DNA of 64,000 nt from Candidatus Electrothrix gigas (GCA_022766165.1 QYLO01000004.1:58579-122578), one strand, 5' to 3'; shown: positions 51,469 through 61,140, counted from the stretch's first letter. Numbers and translations: made by a program. The notes: a model not told the origin generated them from the sequence alone.

Positions 51469-54240
51469 ATGACAAGCAACAGTAAACAATCTTTTCTCTT
51501 TTTTATCTTCCTCTTTGTATTACCTGTTGTGCTTTCCGCATGTAATCCTCCTGATCCCGAAGAAAGAGCGCAAAGAGCACGTAACTCTCAAGGCGATATT
51601 TTTATTGCTCTTGTTCAAACTTCTTTGCCGTCAAATTTCCTCCTTGAAGGAGTTGAGATGGCAATTGACGAAATCAATCAACAGGGCGGTTTGCTTGATG
51701 GAAGAAAGTTAGTGTCTGTTATTTACGATGACAAAGGCGACCCTGTTGAGGCAGAAAAAATAGCACGTAAAATTGCCAAGAATAAGAATATCATGGCTGT
51801 GATTGGACATAGGAATTCCTCAGCCGCTATTCCTGCATCCATAATTTACGAACAAGCCGGAATCCTTTTTATTTCCTATGGAGCCAACGCTCCCGCTTTA
51901 ACACAGTACAGTGTTGATTATACCTTTAGAAATATTCCCACAAATAAAGACTATGGTTTTGCAATAGCTGATTTTATCCATAAAAAAGGCTTAAAGAAGA
52001 TAATGTTATTTCATGATCGTGATATAACACAGAGAAATCTTGCTGATATCTTTAAAAAAGAAGCTGAAACGAAAGGGGTCGAAGTTGCTGCAACTCGATC
52101 CTATTTTCGCAATGACAGGGACTTCAAAGAACTTGTTAACTCCTTACAAAAACAGTTAGAACAAGGTGTTGATTCAGTTGTTCTTTTTGGCCTTATGCCT
52201 GCGGCGGCCTATCTGTTAAAAGAAATGAACGAAATGGGGGTTAAGCTTCCGGTTTTTGGAGGCGGGGGCATGGATTATCCAGATTTATTTACCATTGCTG
52301 GAAATTCGGCTGAAGGAGTCACACTACCAACAGTGTTTAATCCGTTATATTCAGATCAGAAGACCAGAACATTTGTAAAGAAATTTCAGGAACGATTTAA
52401 CGTAACACCAGATAAATGGGCAGCTCAGGGGTATGACGCCGTGTCGCTGCTTGCTCATACTATACAAAAAAGTGGCAGTCTGATTCCAGCAGTACTTGCC
52501 TCGTATCTTCGTTTTATGGAACCGTGGCATGGTGTTACTGGTACCTACTCTTTTATCCCGCAAGGGGATATTCAAGATAAAGAGATTTTTTTTAAGAAGG
52601 TACAAAATGGAGAATTTGTCTTTGATAGCGAGCAGTCAGGAAAATCTGATCTGTTTAATTATATAGAAGAGCGTACACTGCGTCTTCCTTTGCAAGAACC
52701 TGTCACCACCCTTGACCCGGCCTTGGTTCGCAATAAAGGTGATGTGGAAATTGCTGAACAGCTTTTTTTAGGTCTGACCGGTCTTGATCCGAAAACAAAT
52801 AAACCGATTCAAGAACTTGCAACAGATTGGAAAAGGGAGTTGAATGATACCAGATATCGTTTTACCCTGCGTAAGGATATCACTTGGACTGACGGAACAC
52901 CTGTAACAGCCCATGATGTCCTGTGGGCCATACAGCGCAATTTGGATCCAAAAACAGCATCTCCGCAGGTTGAAGAACTCTTTATATTAAAAAATGCCCA
53001 AGACATCTATTTAGGCAGAAAAAGAACATCACAGCTCAAAGTATATGCTCCTGACGATTTTTCCTTAGTCTTTGACTTAGAACATCCTGATCCGTTTTTT
53101 CCGGCACGAGTCAGCCTTCCTGTATTTCGTCCTTTGCCAAAATTGATTATTACCCAGTACAAGGATAACTGGACAGATCCTGATACAATTCAAACGAATG
53201 GCCCATACAGGCCAGTTGAATGGCAAAAAAATCTTGGTATTTTTCTTAAAAAGAATCAGCAATACTTTGCCGTAGACAAGGTTTCTATACCGGAAGTGCG
53301 TTATTTTGTTGTTGCTCAACCTCCTATGGGATTGGCGATGTATGAACATAATGAACTTGATGTTATGGGTGGCACCTATTTATCGCCTCCTGTTGCTGCA
53401 ATTTCTCAAATAAAGCAGGGGCCTTTGCATAATCAATATGAGGAAGCTTTAACAGCATGTAGCTATACCTACATTTTTGACACGAAAAAAGAACCATTTA
53501 ACAAGTCTCTTGTGCGAAAGGCTATCTCAGCAGCAATAGATCGCCAACTACTTATTGATGCTGTCAACAGTGGATTAGGTGAGCCAGCGACTTCCTGTAC
53601 CCCACCAGTATTATTGGGTAGATCTCAATCTCAGGATGAGGAGAGTGATACTGCAGAGGTAAAGATCACATTTGACCCTGAACAGGCAAAAGAATGGCTA
53701 GCCAAAGCCGGGTATCCCGATGGAAAAGGGTTTCCTGAAGTGACCTTATTTACAGAAGACTCTGACACTGATAAAAAAGTTGCCGATGGCATCAAAAAAA
53801 TGCTTAAACACTATCTCCATATTTCTGCTCAGATCAAAACGAAACAAAGAAAAGGAGACCAAGAAGGAAATCAAGCTCTTGCAGATGCAGATGCAGATAA
53901 AGAGTCTCTCTCTATGGCTCTGTTTACAGTATGCAGTGATTATCCCACCCCGGACGGCATTCTCAAAAAATTGCAGAAAAAAACCAATTGGACAAGTAAT
54001 ACCTTCAACCGACTTATACGAAGCACGAGATATTTGACGAGAACACAACAGCAACAGGGCGCATACAAAAGAGCATATAGACAAGCTGATAAAATACTTT
54101 GTCAAGATGAAGCGGCAGTTTTACCAATATTTCATAAATCATACCCTGTACTTGTGAAACCTAGGATACAGGGGTGGCATCAAGCAATGATGGGCGGACA
54201 GCAGCTTGAGCAATGCTTTTTTGAAAAATATGTATACTGA
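51469..54240 (+). CDS. lipoprotein fusing a type I periplasmic binding domain to an SBP_bac_5 (DppA/OppA-like) domain
   Basis: 923 aa with a lipoprotein signal (LSAC, Cys25). Residues about 40-385 form a branched-chain-amino-acid-type binding domain (FIALVQTSLPSNF, EINQQGGLLDGRKL, AVIGHRNSSAAIPAS, YDAVSLLAHTI). Residues about 400-915 form an extended oligopeptide-binding fold (LDPALVRNKGDVEIAEQLFLGL, LRKDITWTDGTPVTAHDVLWAI, VRKAISAAIDRQLLIDAV). Each half is normally a full receptor, so one lipoprotein would bind two ligand classes. No transporter genes are nearby, which suggests sensing rather than uptake. The binding half resembles those of the two receptors at 9-13 kb. Confidence 0.88.
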   Translation: MTSNSKQSFLFFIFLFVLPVVLSACNPPDPEERAQRARNSQGDIFIALVQTSLPSNFLLEGVEMAIDEINQQGGLLDGRKLVSVIYDDKGDPVEAEKIARKIAKNKNIMAVIGHRNSSAAIPASIIYEQAGILFISYGANAPALTQYSVDYTFRNIPTNKDYGFAIADFIHKKGLKKIMLFHDRDITQRNLADIFKKEAETKGVEVAATRSYFRNDRDFKELVNSLQKQLEQGVDSVVLFGLMPAAAYLLKEMNEMGVKLPVFGGGGMDYPDLFTIAGNSAEGVTLPTVFNPLYSDQKTRTFVKKFQERFNVTPDKWAAQGYDAVSLLAHTIQKSGSLIPAVLASYLRFMEPWHGVTGTYSFIPQGDIQDKEIFFKKVQNGEFVFDSEQSGKSDLFNYIEERTLRLPLQEPVTTLDPALVRNKGDVEIAEQLFLGLTGLDPKTNKPIQELATDWKRELNDTRYRFTLRKDITWTDGTPVTAHDVLWAIQRNLDPKTASPQVEELFILKNAQDIYLGRKRTSQLKVYAPDDFSLVFDLEHPDPFFPARVSLPVFRPLPKLIITQYKDNWTDPDTIQTNGPYRPVEWQKNLGIFLKKNQQYFAVDKVSIPEVRYFVVAQPPMGLAMYEHNELDVMGGTYLSPPVAAISQIKQGPLHNQYEEALTACSYTYIFDTKKEPFNKSLVRKAISAAIDRQLLIDAVNSGLGEPATSCTPPVLLGRSQSQDEESDTAEVKITFDPEQAKEWLAKAGYPDGKGFPEVTLFTEDSDTDKKVADGIKKMLKHYLHISAQIKTKQRKGDQEGNQALADADADKESLSMALFTVCSDYPTPDGILKKLQKKTNWTSNTFNRLIRSTRYLTRTQQQQGAYKRAYRQADKILCQDEAAVLPIFHKSYPVLVKPRIQGWHQAMMGGQQLEQCFFEKYVY

Positions 54241-54315
54241 AAAAATAATTAGCTCTCTTCTTGCAAAGAATTGAAAGTACCCCCTTGTTGGAGAGGAATG
54301 GAAGTTATATAAGAA

Positions 54316-54822
54316 ATGGAAAAAAGTGAAAATACTGTGCAACTTGACAGGAAACTTGATAAAATTATCAAAAATCATACATTAAGTGCCATTGGGGTGG
54401 GATTGATTCCTGCTCCGGCTGTGGATTTTGCTGGCGTGCTAGTGATTCAATCCAATATGATCAGGGAAATTACAATGCTATATAATGTCCCCTTTATGAA
54501 AGAGGCCGCAAAAAATGCCCTGACTTCGCTCATTGGAAATGCCTTTCTTGCCAACGCCATGCCTATATTTTCCAGTATGATCAAGGTTATTCCAGTCATC
54601 GGACAGACCATCGGTATGGTGACTATGCCAGTGTCCTGCGGTGCATCTACCTATGCCACTGGTAAAGTATTTATCCGACATTTTGAATCAGGTGGAGATC
54701 TTGTGAGTTTTGATTCTGAGAAGATGAAAGCATATTACAAAGAGATGCTCAAAGAGGGAAAAAGAGTCGCACAAAAAATATTTGACAGCGAGTATAAAGG
54801 AAAAAATAATGCAGGAAGATAA
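54316..54822 (+). CDS. DUF697-like membrane protein, paralogue 2
   Basis: 168 aa, clearly related to the 49469 product: GVGLIPAPAVDFAGVLVIQSNMIREI, then FSSMIKVIPVIGQTIGMVTMPVSCGASTYATGKVFIRHFESGGD and KAYYKEMLKEGKR. The N-terminal acidic part is shorter. The ribosome site is weak. It overlaps or abuts the next paralogue, and the pair likely arose by tandem duplication before diverging. Confidence 0.74.
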   Translation: MEKSENTVQLDRKLDKIIKNHTLSAIGVGLIPAPAVDFAGVLVIQSNMIREITMLYNVPFMKEAAKNALTSLIGNAFLANAMPIFSSMIKVIPVIGQTIGMVTMPVSCGASTYATGKVFIRHFESGGDLVSFDSEKMKAYYKEMLKEGKRVAQKIFDSEYKGKNNAGR

Positions 54823-54823
54823 C

Positions 54824-55384
54824 ATGGAACAGCAGAGTATACAGCAGGAGTATGATGAAGAATCGGTTGATTCAATTGAAAAAACTGCTGATAAAATGAT
54901 CAGACAGCATGTGTATATGGCCTTGGGTGTTGGACTTTTCCCTATCCCTTTTATTGATTTTATCGGTGTGAGCGGAATTCAGCTCAATTTGATGAGAAAG
55001 TTGTCTGAGCTGTATGATGTCCCGTTTTCCAAAGATATGGTGAAAAATATCATCGGTGCGCTGATCGGAGGGGCCTTTCCAGCATCTGCCGGCTCTCGTA
55101 TCCTTGCAAGTTTTTCTAAAGCTGTTCCTGGAGTCGGACAGACCTTGGGTGCGCTTGGTTCTGCTACAGTATCGGGTGCTTCCACTTATGCGGTGGGCAA
55201 GGTATTTGCCCGTCATTTTGCAGAAGGCGGTACATTTTTGAGCTTTGATCCTGAAAAGGCTAAGGCATTTTATGAGGAGATGTTCAAGGAAGGTCAGGAG
55301 GTAGCAGCGGACATAAAGACAGAAAAGAATGAAGAGGACAATGCAGAGGGAGCAGCGGACGTTAAGAGGTGGCGGCATAAGTGA
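54824..55384 (+). CDS. DUF697-like membrane protein, paralogue 3
   Basis: 186 aa with the same core (MALGVGLFPIPFIDFIGVSGIQLNLMRKLSELYDVPF, FSKAVPGVGQTLGALGSATVSGASTYAVGKVFARHF) and a charged tail (KTEKNEEDNAEGAADVKRWRHK). I prefer the ATG at 54824, with AGGAAG five bases upstream and two bases after the previous stop. An in-frame ATG at 54809 would overlap paralogue 2 and is also possible. It is closest to paralogue 1 in the N-terminal and FLSFDPEK regions. Confidence 0.74.
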   Translation: MEQQSIQQEYDEESVDSIEKTADKMIRQHVYMALGVGLFPIPFIDFIGVSGIQLNLMRKLSELYDVPFSKDMVKNIIGALIGGAFPASAGSRILASFSKAVPGVGQTLGALGSATVSGASTYAVGKVFARHFAEGGTFLSFDPEKAKAFYEEMFKEGQEVAADIKTEKNEEDNAEGAADVKRWRHK

Positions 55385-55420
55385 GAAAAAAAACAAAGCA
55401 AATTAAGGTGTCCGCTACCT

Positions 55421-56143
55421 ATGGAAAATTTTTATGAAGTACTGGGTGTATCAGAAGATGCAGAGAAAGAGGAAATCAAAAAAAGCTTCCGAAACTTGGC
55501 AAAGCAGTATCATCCTGACATAACCAAGGGGGATGATGAACAGTTCAGAAAGATAAGCCAAGCCTACAAGGTGCTGTCAAATCCAGAGGCCCGCAATGAC
55601 TACGATAAAACCTTGAAGATCTATCGTTCTGGAAGCGGTAAGCTAAATGATTATAAGAAAGACAGCTACACAGTTGAAGGCAAGCATGTAAAGAAAATAT
55701 TTCAAGAACTGATTAACCAGAGTCATTTTACCAGTATAAAGATCAAGTATCGGGAAAAAACACTGGTTCATCTCTCTTATCCTGTAGCTGCCTCGCTGAG
55801 TTTTATTGGGATTATCAAGGCTCCGATTTTTTTTCTCCTTTTGCATCTGGGAATAGGTGCTTTTTTTACAATCGAAGTCACCAATCAGGTGATGTTGTTG
55901 TTTGAAGAGGCCCTTGCGCACCATAATGAGGGTAGAATCAGACAGGCTCAAGATCTGTACATAAAAATTTTACAGAAAAGCGAATACTTCATACCGGCCC
56001 GCATCAACCTTGGTCTACTGTACCGACAACGGGGAAAAAACAAAAAAGCCATTCAATGTTTTAGTCAAGTGCTTGAGACCGTACCCTTTGGGGAAATAGG
56101 CGATATAGCGAGAAAGCATCTTCAAGAGCTGAGGGGATTTTAA
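55421..56143 (+). CDS. membrane DnaJ-domain protein with C-terminal TPRs
   Basis: 240 aa. A J domain at residues 1-66 has the HPD motif ([13 protein letters not shown]) that stimulates DnaK ATPase. A membrane segment (about 122-148, [28 protein letters not shown]) follows, then about two tetratricopeptide repeats (about 165-232; [44 protein letters not shown]). No Gly/Phe or zinc region is present, so it is a type III co-chaperone tethered to the membrane. It closes the DUF697/SPFH run, 37 bp after paralogue 3, and converges on ispG with 4 bp between stops. Confidence 0.85.
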   Translation: MENFYEVLGVSEDAEKEEIKKSFRNLAKQYHPDITKGDDEQFRKISQAYKVLSNPEARNDYDKTLKIYRSGSGKLNDYKKDSYTVEGKHVKKIFQELINQSHFTSIKIKYREKTLVHLSYPVAASLSFIGIIKAPIFFLLLHLGIGAFFTIEVTNQVMLLFEEALAHHNEGRIRQAQDLYIKILQKSEYFIPARINLGLLYRQRGKNKKAIQCFSQVLETVPFGEIGDIARKHLQELRGF

Positions 56144-56147
56144 CTTG

Positions 56148-57221
56148 CTAATTTGCTTCCGTATCCATCCGTTGCAACTCTTCCAGAAATGCAGGCAGCA
56201 ACTCTGCTTCCGGCAATTTTTTGAAAATTTCTCCTTTTTTAAAAATAATCCCAGTGCCATGTCCGCCAGCAATACCAATATCCGCCTCTTTGGCCTCACC
56301 TGGCCCATTGACCACACAGCCCATAACGGCAACTTTTATATTGGATTGCATGGTCTGAAGAATCCGTTCCACCTCTTCAGCCAAGGGGAAAAGATCAATT
56401 TGGGTACGCCCACAGGTTGGGCAGGATATCAGTTCTGGCCCTCGCTCTCGAATACGCAGGGAACGAAGCAGCTCAAAGCCCACCCGAATCTCTTCCAAGG
56501 GATCACGGGTCAGGGAAATGCGGAAGGTATCGCCGATTCCCTCAAAGAGTAAAATACCCAAGGCAACGCTTGATTTGACGGTACCGGGAATCAGGCCACC
56601 TGCTTCAGTTACGCCAATATGCAGGGGATAGTCTGTGCGTTGAGACAGTTCTCGATAGCCAGCCACAGTGGTCAGGGTATCAGACGATTTTATAGAGATC
56701 TTTATCTCGTCATACCCTAACTTTTCAATGGCCACGACATTGGTTAGCGCACTTTCAATCAGCGACTGACAGTTTTCCGGAGTCGGGTACCCGTATTTTG
56801 CCAGCAGATCTTTTTCAATGGAACCGGAGTTGACCCCCACCCGGATAGGAGCCTGATGCCGTTTGGCCGCATCCACCACCAGAGCCAACTTATCCGGCCC
56901 ACCCAAATTGCCGGGATTGATGCGGATAGCCTGCGCCCCATGTTCTAGGGCTGCCACGGCTAAACGGGAATCAAAATGAATATCTGCAATCAGGGGAATG
57001 GTGATCTGTCCCCGGATGGTTGTAATGGCTTGAGCTGCCTCCATATCTGGCACTGCCACTCGAATGATCTCGCAGCCTGCTGCTTCCAGTCCTTGAATCT
57101 GGCGTACCGTAGTTGCCGCATCTCGGGTATCGGTATTGGTCATGGACTGCACCGTGATAGGAGCGTCACCGCCCACCGGAGTATTCCCAATAACTATTTT
57201 TTTTGTCTGTTTACGTTGCAT
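56148..57221 (-). CDS. ispG: (E)-4-hydroxy-3-methylbut-2-enyl-diphosphate synthase
   Basis: 357-aa GcpE/IspG, the penultimate step of the MEP isoprenoid pathway, which reductively opens 2-C-methyl-D-erythritol 2,4-cyclodiphosphate. The N-terminal TIM barrel begins VGGDAPITVQSMTNTDT. The C-terminal domain carries the [4Fe-4S] ligands C267 and C270 (SCPTCGR) and C302 (GCVVNGPGEAKEADIG). Length is normal for the short form. It is the downstream end of a minus-strand group with tsaB and rseP. In related bacteria ispG often lies near rseP, which fits. Confidence 0.97.
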   Translation of the reverse strand: MQRKQTKKIVIGNTPVGGDAPITVQSMTNTDTRDAATTVRQIQGLEAAGCEIIRVAVPDMEAAQAITTIRGQITIPLIADIHFDSRLAVAALEHGAQAIRINPGNLGGPDKLALVVDAAKRHQAPIRVGVNSGSIEKDLLAKYGYPTPENCQSLIESALTNVVAIEKLGYDEIKISIKSSDTLTTVAGYRELSQRTDYPLHIGVTEAGGLIPGTVKSSVALGILLFEGIGDTFRISLTRDPLEEIRVGFELLRSLRIRERGPELISCPTCGRTQIDLFPLAEEVERILQTMQSNIKVAVMGCVVNGPGEAKEADIGIAGGHGTGIIFKKGEIFKKLPEAELLPAFLEELQRMDTEAN

Positions 57222-57269
57222 GTTTATGCTATAGAATTCGCTTTTTCGCTGTGATAGAAGAATAAAGAA

Positions 57270-58007
57270 TTATGCGGTGGCCTTATTTTTTTGTAGGTTC
57301 ACTTCAGCCTCCGAGGCCCGAACATACAGAGGAGCAAGCGTTGCCGGATCTGTTGTTTTGTCAGTAAGCAGTTGTTCAGCAGCCAGAAAACCGATGCGGG
57401 CAGCGCTGGGACTGCTGAGAGCTGCCGGGATAAGTTGCACATCTTTATGCGCAGCAAAAAAATCATGATACTCTGTTACACCTGGGCCAGCAAGCAGGGT
57501 TGGGCCAGTGATTTTTTCAAGCAGGTGTTCCGGACAAAGAGTCTCAACCGGACTGCACTGTTCTGGCAACCCCGAGGGACCTGTATGATAGCACGCCGCA
57601 TAGACCTCCTGCTTACGGGCATCAAGCAGACACCAGAGTGGACGATCAATGACCGGGCATGCAAGGGCGATTGCATCCAGAGTCTGTACTCCAATGAGTG
57701 GCGTTTTACATGCATAGACAATGCCCTTGGCCGCTGCCATGCCGATCCGCAGGCCAGTAAAGGAACCAGGGCCGAGGCTGATTGCAACGCCATGTAGCTC
57801 ATCCCACTGCACACCTGCTGCCTGCATCACCCAGTCAACAGAACCCAACAGCCGCCGGGAATGGATGATCTCGGGTTGCGCAATGGCTTCAGCAAGGACT
57901 TTACCGTTTTTTATTCTCCCCTTGGTCAAGGCAACACTACCACAACCCGTTGCGGTTTCAATGGAAAGAAGAAGGGCGTTTGTAGCGTTCTTAGGTATCT
58001 TAGGCAT
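57270..58007 (-). CDS. tsaB: tRNA threonylcarbamoyladenosine biosynthesis protein TsaB
   Basis: 245-aa member of the Kae1/ASKHA fold. Characteristic parts are LSIETATGCGSVAL at the start, the GVAISLGPGSFTGLRIGMAAAKGI core, and GVQTLDAIAL. TsaB pairs with TsaD and TsaE to make the t6A37 modification of ANN-decoding tRNAs. Length is typical. It lies 48 bp from ispG and 27 bp from rseP on the same strand. Confidence 0.95.
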   Translation of the reverse strand: MPKIPKNATNALLLSIETATGCGSVALTKGRIKNGKVLAEAIAQPEIIHSRRLLGSVDWVMQAAGVQWDELHGVAISLGPGSFTGLRIGMAAAKGIVYACKTPLIGVQTLDAIALACPVIDRPLWCLLDARKQEVYAACYHTGPSGLPEQCSPVETLCPEHLLEKITGPTLLAGPGVTEYHDFFAAHKDVQLIPAALSSPSAARIGFLAAEQLLTDKTTDPATLAPLYVRASEAEVNLQKNKATA

Positions 58008-58034
58008 GGTATTTTTTCCGTATCAACAGATTTG

Positions 58035-59117
58035 TCAGGCCATCCACTGGCGAACAAGTCGGGCAATGTCGTTGTAAAAAACAAAGATCATTAAAGAACC
58101 GAGCAGGGCTATGCCAATTTTCTGCGCCCAAATAACCGCTTCATCTGAAAGAGGTTTTCCCCGGACTGCCTCAATGCTGAGAAAGACAAGATGTCCACCA
58201 TCCAATACCGGAATAGGGAGCAGATTCAGTATGCCCAAATTGATAGAAAGTAAGCCAGTAAAATGAAGCAACTGCATAAGACCTGCCTCCCATTGCTGAC
58301 CTGCTAACTCTGCAATCCGAATAGGACCGCCTAACTCTGATGCCGGCACAACCTGTTGGATAATTTTAACAATTCCTAACAGGGTGAGGACAATAAGATT
58401 CCATGTTTGCAGAAAAGCGTATTTGATCGCCTCAACAAAAGAAGTTTCTTTGTATACTAGTTCTTCTGAACGAGAGATTCCCAGCAGATAGCGTTCTCCG
58501 ACCTCTTCGCCAAAGATATTTTTTACCTTATCCATAGCCGGTGTTGCTGCAATGGTCAGCGTTTCCTGATTGCGTTGAATGACGATGTGTAGCTCCTTTC
58601 CCTCTGAATTTTTGACAGCATCAGAAACCTGCGTCCAGGTACTGATCTTCTGCTTATCAATGGAGAGAATCAGATCCCCGTCCTGTAAACCTGCCTTCTC
58701 AGCCACTGAGCCTGGAGAAACTTTGCCGATAAGCCCGGATTCCACATAATCAGGTAGGCCAGCAAAATGAAACATAAGCCAAAAGAGAAAGACCGCAAAG
58801 AGCAGGTTAAAGAGTGGACCGGCAAGTACAATACCGAATCGCTGCCACACGGTTTTATGGGTAAAAGAGACAGCCTGCTCTTCCTTTGCAATCTCTTCAT
58901 CTGGCTGTTCGCCAAACATCTTGACATAGCCACCCAAGGGAAAGGCGGAAATCAGATATTCGGTCTCGCCCCATTTTTTACTGATAAGTTTGTTGCCAAA
59001 GCCGAGTGAAAATTTCAGCACCCGTACACCAAAGAGCTTGGCTAAGAGAAAATGCCCTAACTCATGAACAAAAATCAAGACGCCAAGGACAAGAATAAAA
59101 GAGAATAATGAATTCAT
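58035..59117 (-). CDS. rseP: RIP metalloprotease RseP (site-2 protease)
   Basis: 360-aa intramembrane zinc protease. The first helix carries HELGH (H18, E19, H22), and the C-terminal third has the LLPIPVLDGGHLVF motif supplying the third ligand. One PDZ domain (about residues 120-200, GLIGKVSPGSVAEKAGLQDGDLILS) lies between. It cleaves anti-sigma factors and signal-peptide remnants in the membrane. Length (360) is that of the one-PDZ form, shorter than the E. coli protein of about 450. It is first in the rseP-tsaB-ispG group. Confidence 0.96.
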   Translation of the reverse strand: MNSLFSFILVLGVLIFVHELGHFLLAKLFGVRVLKFSLGFGNKLISKKWGETEYLISAFPLGGYVKMFGEQPDEEIAKEEQAVSFTHKTVWQRFGIVLAGPLFNLLFAVFLFWLMFHFAGLPDYVESGLIGKVSPGSVAEKAGLQDGDLILSIDKQKISTWTQVSDAVKNSEGKELHIVIQRNQETLTIAATPAMDKVKNIFGEEVGERYLLGISRSEELVYKETSFVEAIKYAFLQTWNLIVLTLLGIVKIIQQVVPASELGGPIRIAELAGQQWEAGLMQLLHFTGLLSINLGILNLLPIPVLDGGHLVFLSIEAVRGKPLSDEAVIWAQKIGIALLGSLMIFVFYNDIARLVRQWMA

Positions 59118-59203
59118 AATGGGTTGTTGGAGAAGAATAGGGAGGATAATGGTTTGTATGCTGTGTATGGTGTACTCTTCCAGCTTTCAAAAGAAAAAGG
59201 GAA

Positions 59204-59395
59204 TTATTCTATAACTTCAATACATTTTTCTGGACAAAAAGCTGCTGCCTGATGAACAGCGTCAGTAATGACTGGAGATGTGGTTATTAAGGCTGCTCTC
59301 TCAGTGGCCTCGTCAATGCGGAAGATATCAGGACACATTTCCACACAGGTTTCACAACCACTGCACTGATAGGTATCAATAATAATTTCTGCCAT
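59204..59395 (-). CDS. small [4Fe-4S] ferredoxin
   Basis: 63 aa. The cluster motif is CSGCETCVEMCP near the N-terminus and a second Cys pair stands in FCPEKC near the C-terminus, as in single-cluster ferredoxins with a rudimentary second site. It transfers electrons at low potential in the cytoplasm; partners are unknown. An upstream ATG at 59407 is in frame, but the ATG at 59395 has GGAAAA a few bases before it and begins the conserved MAEIIID sequence, so I use it. Confidence 0.9.
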   Translation of the reverse strand: MAEIIIDTYQCSGCETCVEMCPDIFRIDEATERAALITTSPVITDAVHQAAAFCPEKCIEVIE

Positions 59396-59424
59396 GTTGT
59401 TTTCCATTCTGCGGTTGAAAAAAT

Positions 59425-60327
59425 TTATTGGGTTTTTCGAATATGCCCGTAGTTGAGAAAGGCCACAAAAAAACTGCCACCAATGAGATTGCCCAGCATG
59501 GCAAGACTGATAAAACGTACTCCTTGCAGGAGAGTGAATTGGTCAGAAATAAAAAGTGCTGTGAACATTTCAACTGATCCAGCAATGGAGTGATGCAGTC
59601 CGCCCAGCCCAATCAGAAAGGTGACAATATAGATACAGACAATTTGACTCAGGGCCGGTGTGGTTGCCAAGACCAGCCAGCCTCCCAGGGCCATCAGCCA
59701 ACCAGCTACGATTGCACTAAAAAGAAGCGGTACATTGCCGTATCTGACCAGATGATCGGCAATATACACATATCCTTTTTCCGCCTGAATCACCTGATCT
59801 GTGCCAGTGAGCAGAAGTGCGCCAACAATGGCACCAAACATATTTCCCAAGATAACAATAGACCAAAGACGAAAGAGTTGCCTCTGATCAGCCTTGCCCT
59901 CAAGAAACGGATACACTGCTGTTGCGGTATGTTCAGTAAAAAGTTCTGTTCCACTCATGATACAGATAATAAAGCCTAATGGATAGACTAAAGCCATTGC
60001 AAGGCGAATGAGCTGGGGCTGTTGCAAATCAATCATAAGCGTAGACATAACCGCCACCGCCATGACAGAAGAGCTGAGAATAAGGGCTGCTGCTACAGAA
60101 GAAAGAGCCAAGGAGAGAAAAGGGCGTTGGATCTGTTCCATGCCCTCAACGATTGCCTTTTCGAGAATATCATCAGGATGTCGAATACCCTCATCGTTTC
60201 GTTTGATAATAATAGGAACGAAATCATTATCTTCTTGATCTCGTTCGGCTGAACGCTCTGTTTGCGTGCTTGATACCAGTGGTGAGCCAAGTTTATCTAC
60301 GAGCTTATTCCCTTGTTTTTCCGTCAA
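59425..60327 (-). CDS. FocA/NirC-family formate/nitrite transporter
   Basis: 300 aa with a hydrophilic N-terminal extension (about residues 1-75) and six membrane helices. It has the family motifs SGTELFTEHTATAVYP and the GNMFGAIVGALLL and GLGGLHHSIAGSVEMF regions. FNT channels pass formate, nitrite, hydrosulfide or lactate as pentamers. The longer N-terminus, with acidic residues and RHPDDILEKAIVEG, is like a subgroup distinct from E. coli FocA, so the substrate is open. The start is TTG, with GGAG eight bases upstream. It lies 29 bp upstream of the ferredoxin gene on the same strand. Confidence 0.88.
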   Translation of the reverse strand: MTEKQGNKLVDKLGSPLVSSTQTERSAERDQEDNDFVPIIIKRNDEGIRHPDDILEKAIVEGMEQIQRPFLSLALSSVAAALILSSSVMAVAVMSTLMIDLQQPQLIRLAMALVYPLGFIICIMSGTELFTEHTATAVYPFLEGKADQRQLFRLWSIVILGNMFGAIVGALLLTGTDQVIQAEKGYVYIADHLVRYGNVPLLFSAIVAGWLMALGGWLVLATTPALSQIVCIYIVTFLIGLGGLHHSIAGSVEMFTALFISDQFTLLQGVRFISLAMLGNLIGGSFFVAFLNYGHIRKTQ

Positions 60328-60380
60328 AGAATTATCTCCATGTTTGATGTGACTTGTTATCTTTTGCGCTATCCTACCAG

Positions 60381-60854
60381 TTAATCAGTTACAAGCTCAA
60401 ACACCTTTTGACGAATATTCGCTATGAGTACTGGCAGCTCATCTGGTTTTTCCTCTGCGGTTTTTTGCAGCTTGGCCCCCCATTGCTCCAGCATATCCGT
60501 AGTAATCTTTCTGATACTGTTATCCTTGCTCCACTCGCAACCTATTCGTATTCCAAGAAGATTTAAGGAACGACGCAACTTTTCTTTCTCACTTTCCTTT
60601 GTTATTTTATTAAGAATTTTAGAGGTAATGTCTTTCCACCCTTGCGCATAAAAGGTTCCCTCCTGAAAGGTTGTGAACCATTCCTTTTCTTCTGCAGAGA
60701 GTTTTTCCGGATCTGGCAAAGGAATGCTACAGAATTTTCCAGACGATTTCAATTCTTTACTGTCAATATGTTCAGCAAGGCTTGAGGTTGCTGAAAAAGG
60801 TAACATGCTAAACTCAAGAACAGCAACAGTTAAAATGAAAATATGTAAATACAT
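60381..60854 (-). CDS. small secreted protein of unknown function
   Basis: 157 aa from the ATG at 60854, which has GGAGG four to five bases upstream; an ATG twelve bases before lacks one. A signal peptide (about residues 1-26, ending ATSSLA) is followed by a helical, charged mature part of about 130 aa with two Cys (FCSIPLP, IGCEWS) that could form a disulfide. Motifs such as EEKEWFTTFQEGTFYAQGWKDI recall small periplasmic proteins, but no family is recognised. It is transcribed in the same direction as the FocA-type gene, 53 bp away. Confidence 0.6.
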   Translation of the reverse strand: MYLHIFILTVAVLEFSMLPFSATSSLAEHIDSKELKSSGKFCSIPLPDPEKLSAEEKEWFTTFQEGTFYAQGWKDITSKILNKITKESEKEKLRRSLNLLGIRIGCEWSKDNSIRKITTDMLEQWGAKLQKTAEEKPDELPVLIANIRQKVFELVTD

Positions 60855-61140
60855 ACGATCCTCCATAATATTGTTATCGCAGCCGCCCGTTGTGACCGGG
60901 ATTGCTTTTAATTTTTAATGCGTACTTATCCTCTATCCTGGCCCAGCGGGGTGATGTGGAGAGGGTATGCGTTTATTTTTATAACCACTTGATTGTAATA
61001 GGTAATTATGCAAAATAATTATAGCAGAAAAATATTTTCATTACAAGCAGATGCAGGAAACTGTAACAAAATTAAATTTACTCTAAAAATTCAGCGTACT
61101 CGACGTACTCTCTTTCGTATTTTTTATATTTTTGAACGGC
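60855..61140. other. intergenic region between the secreted protein and cbiB
   Basis: No gene seen in these 286 bp. The DNA is AT-rich, with a run of polyA and polyT segments around 61060-61130. It must hold the promoter for the small secreted protein gene (minus strand) and the 3' end of cbiB. No clear hairpin with a T-run was found. Confidence 0.5.
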
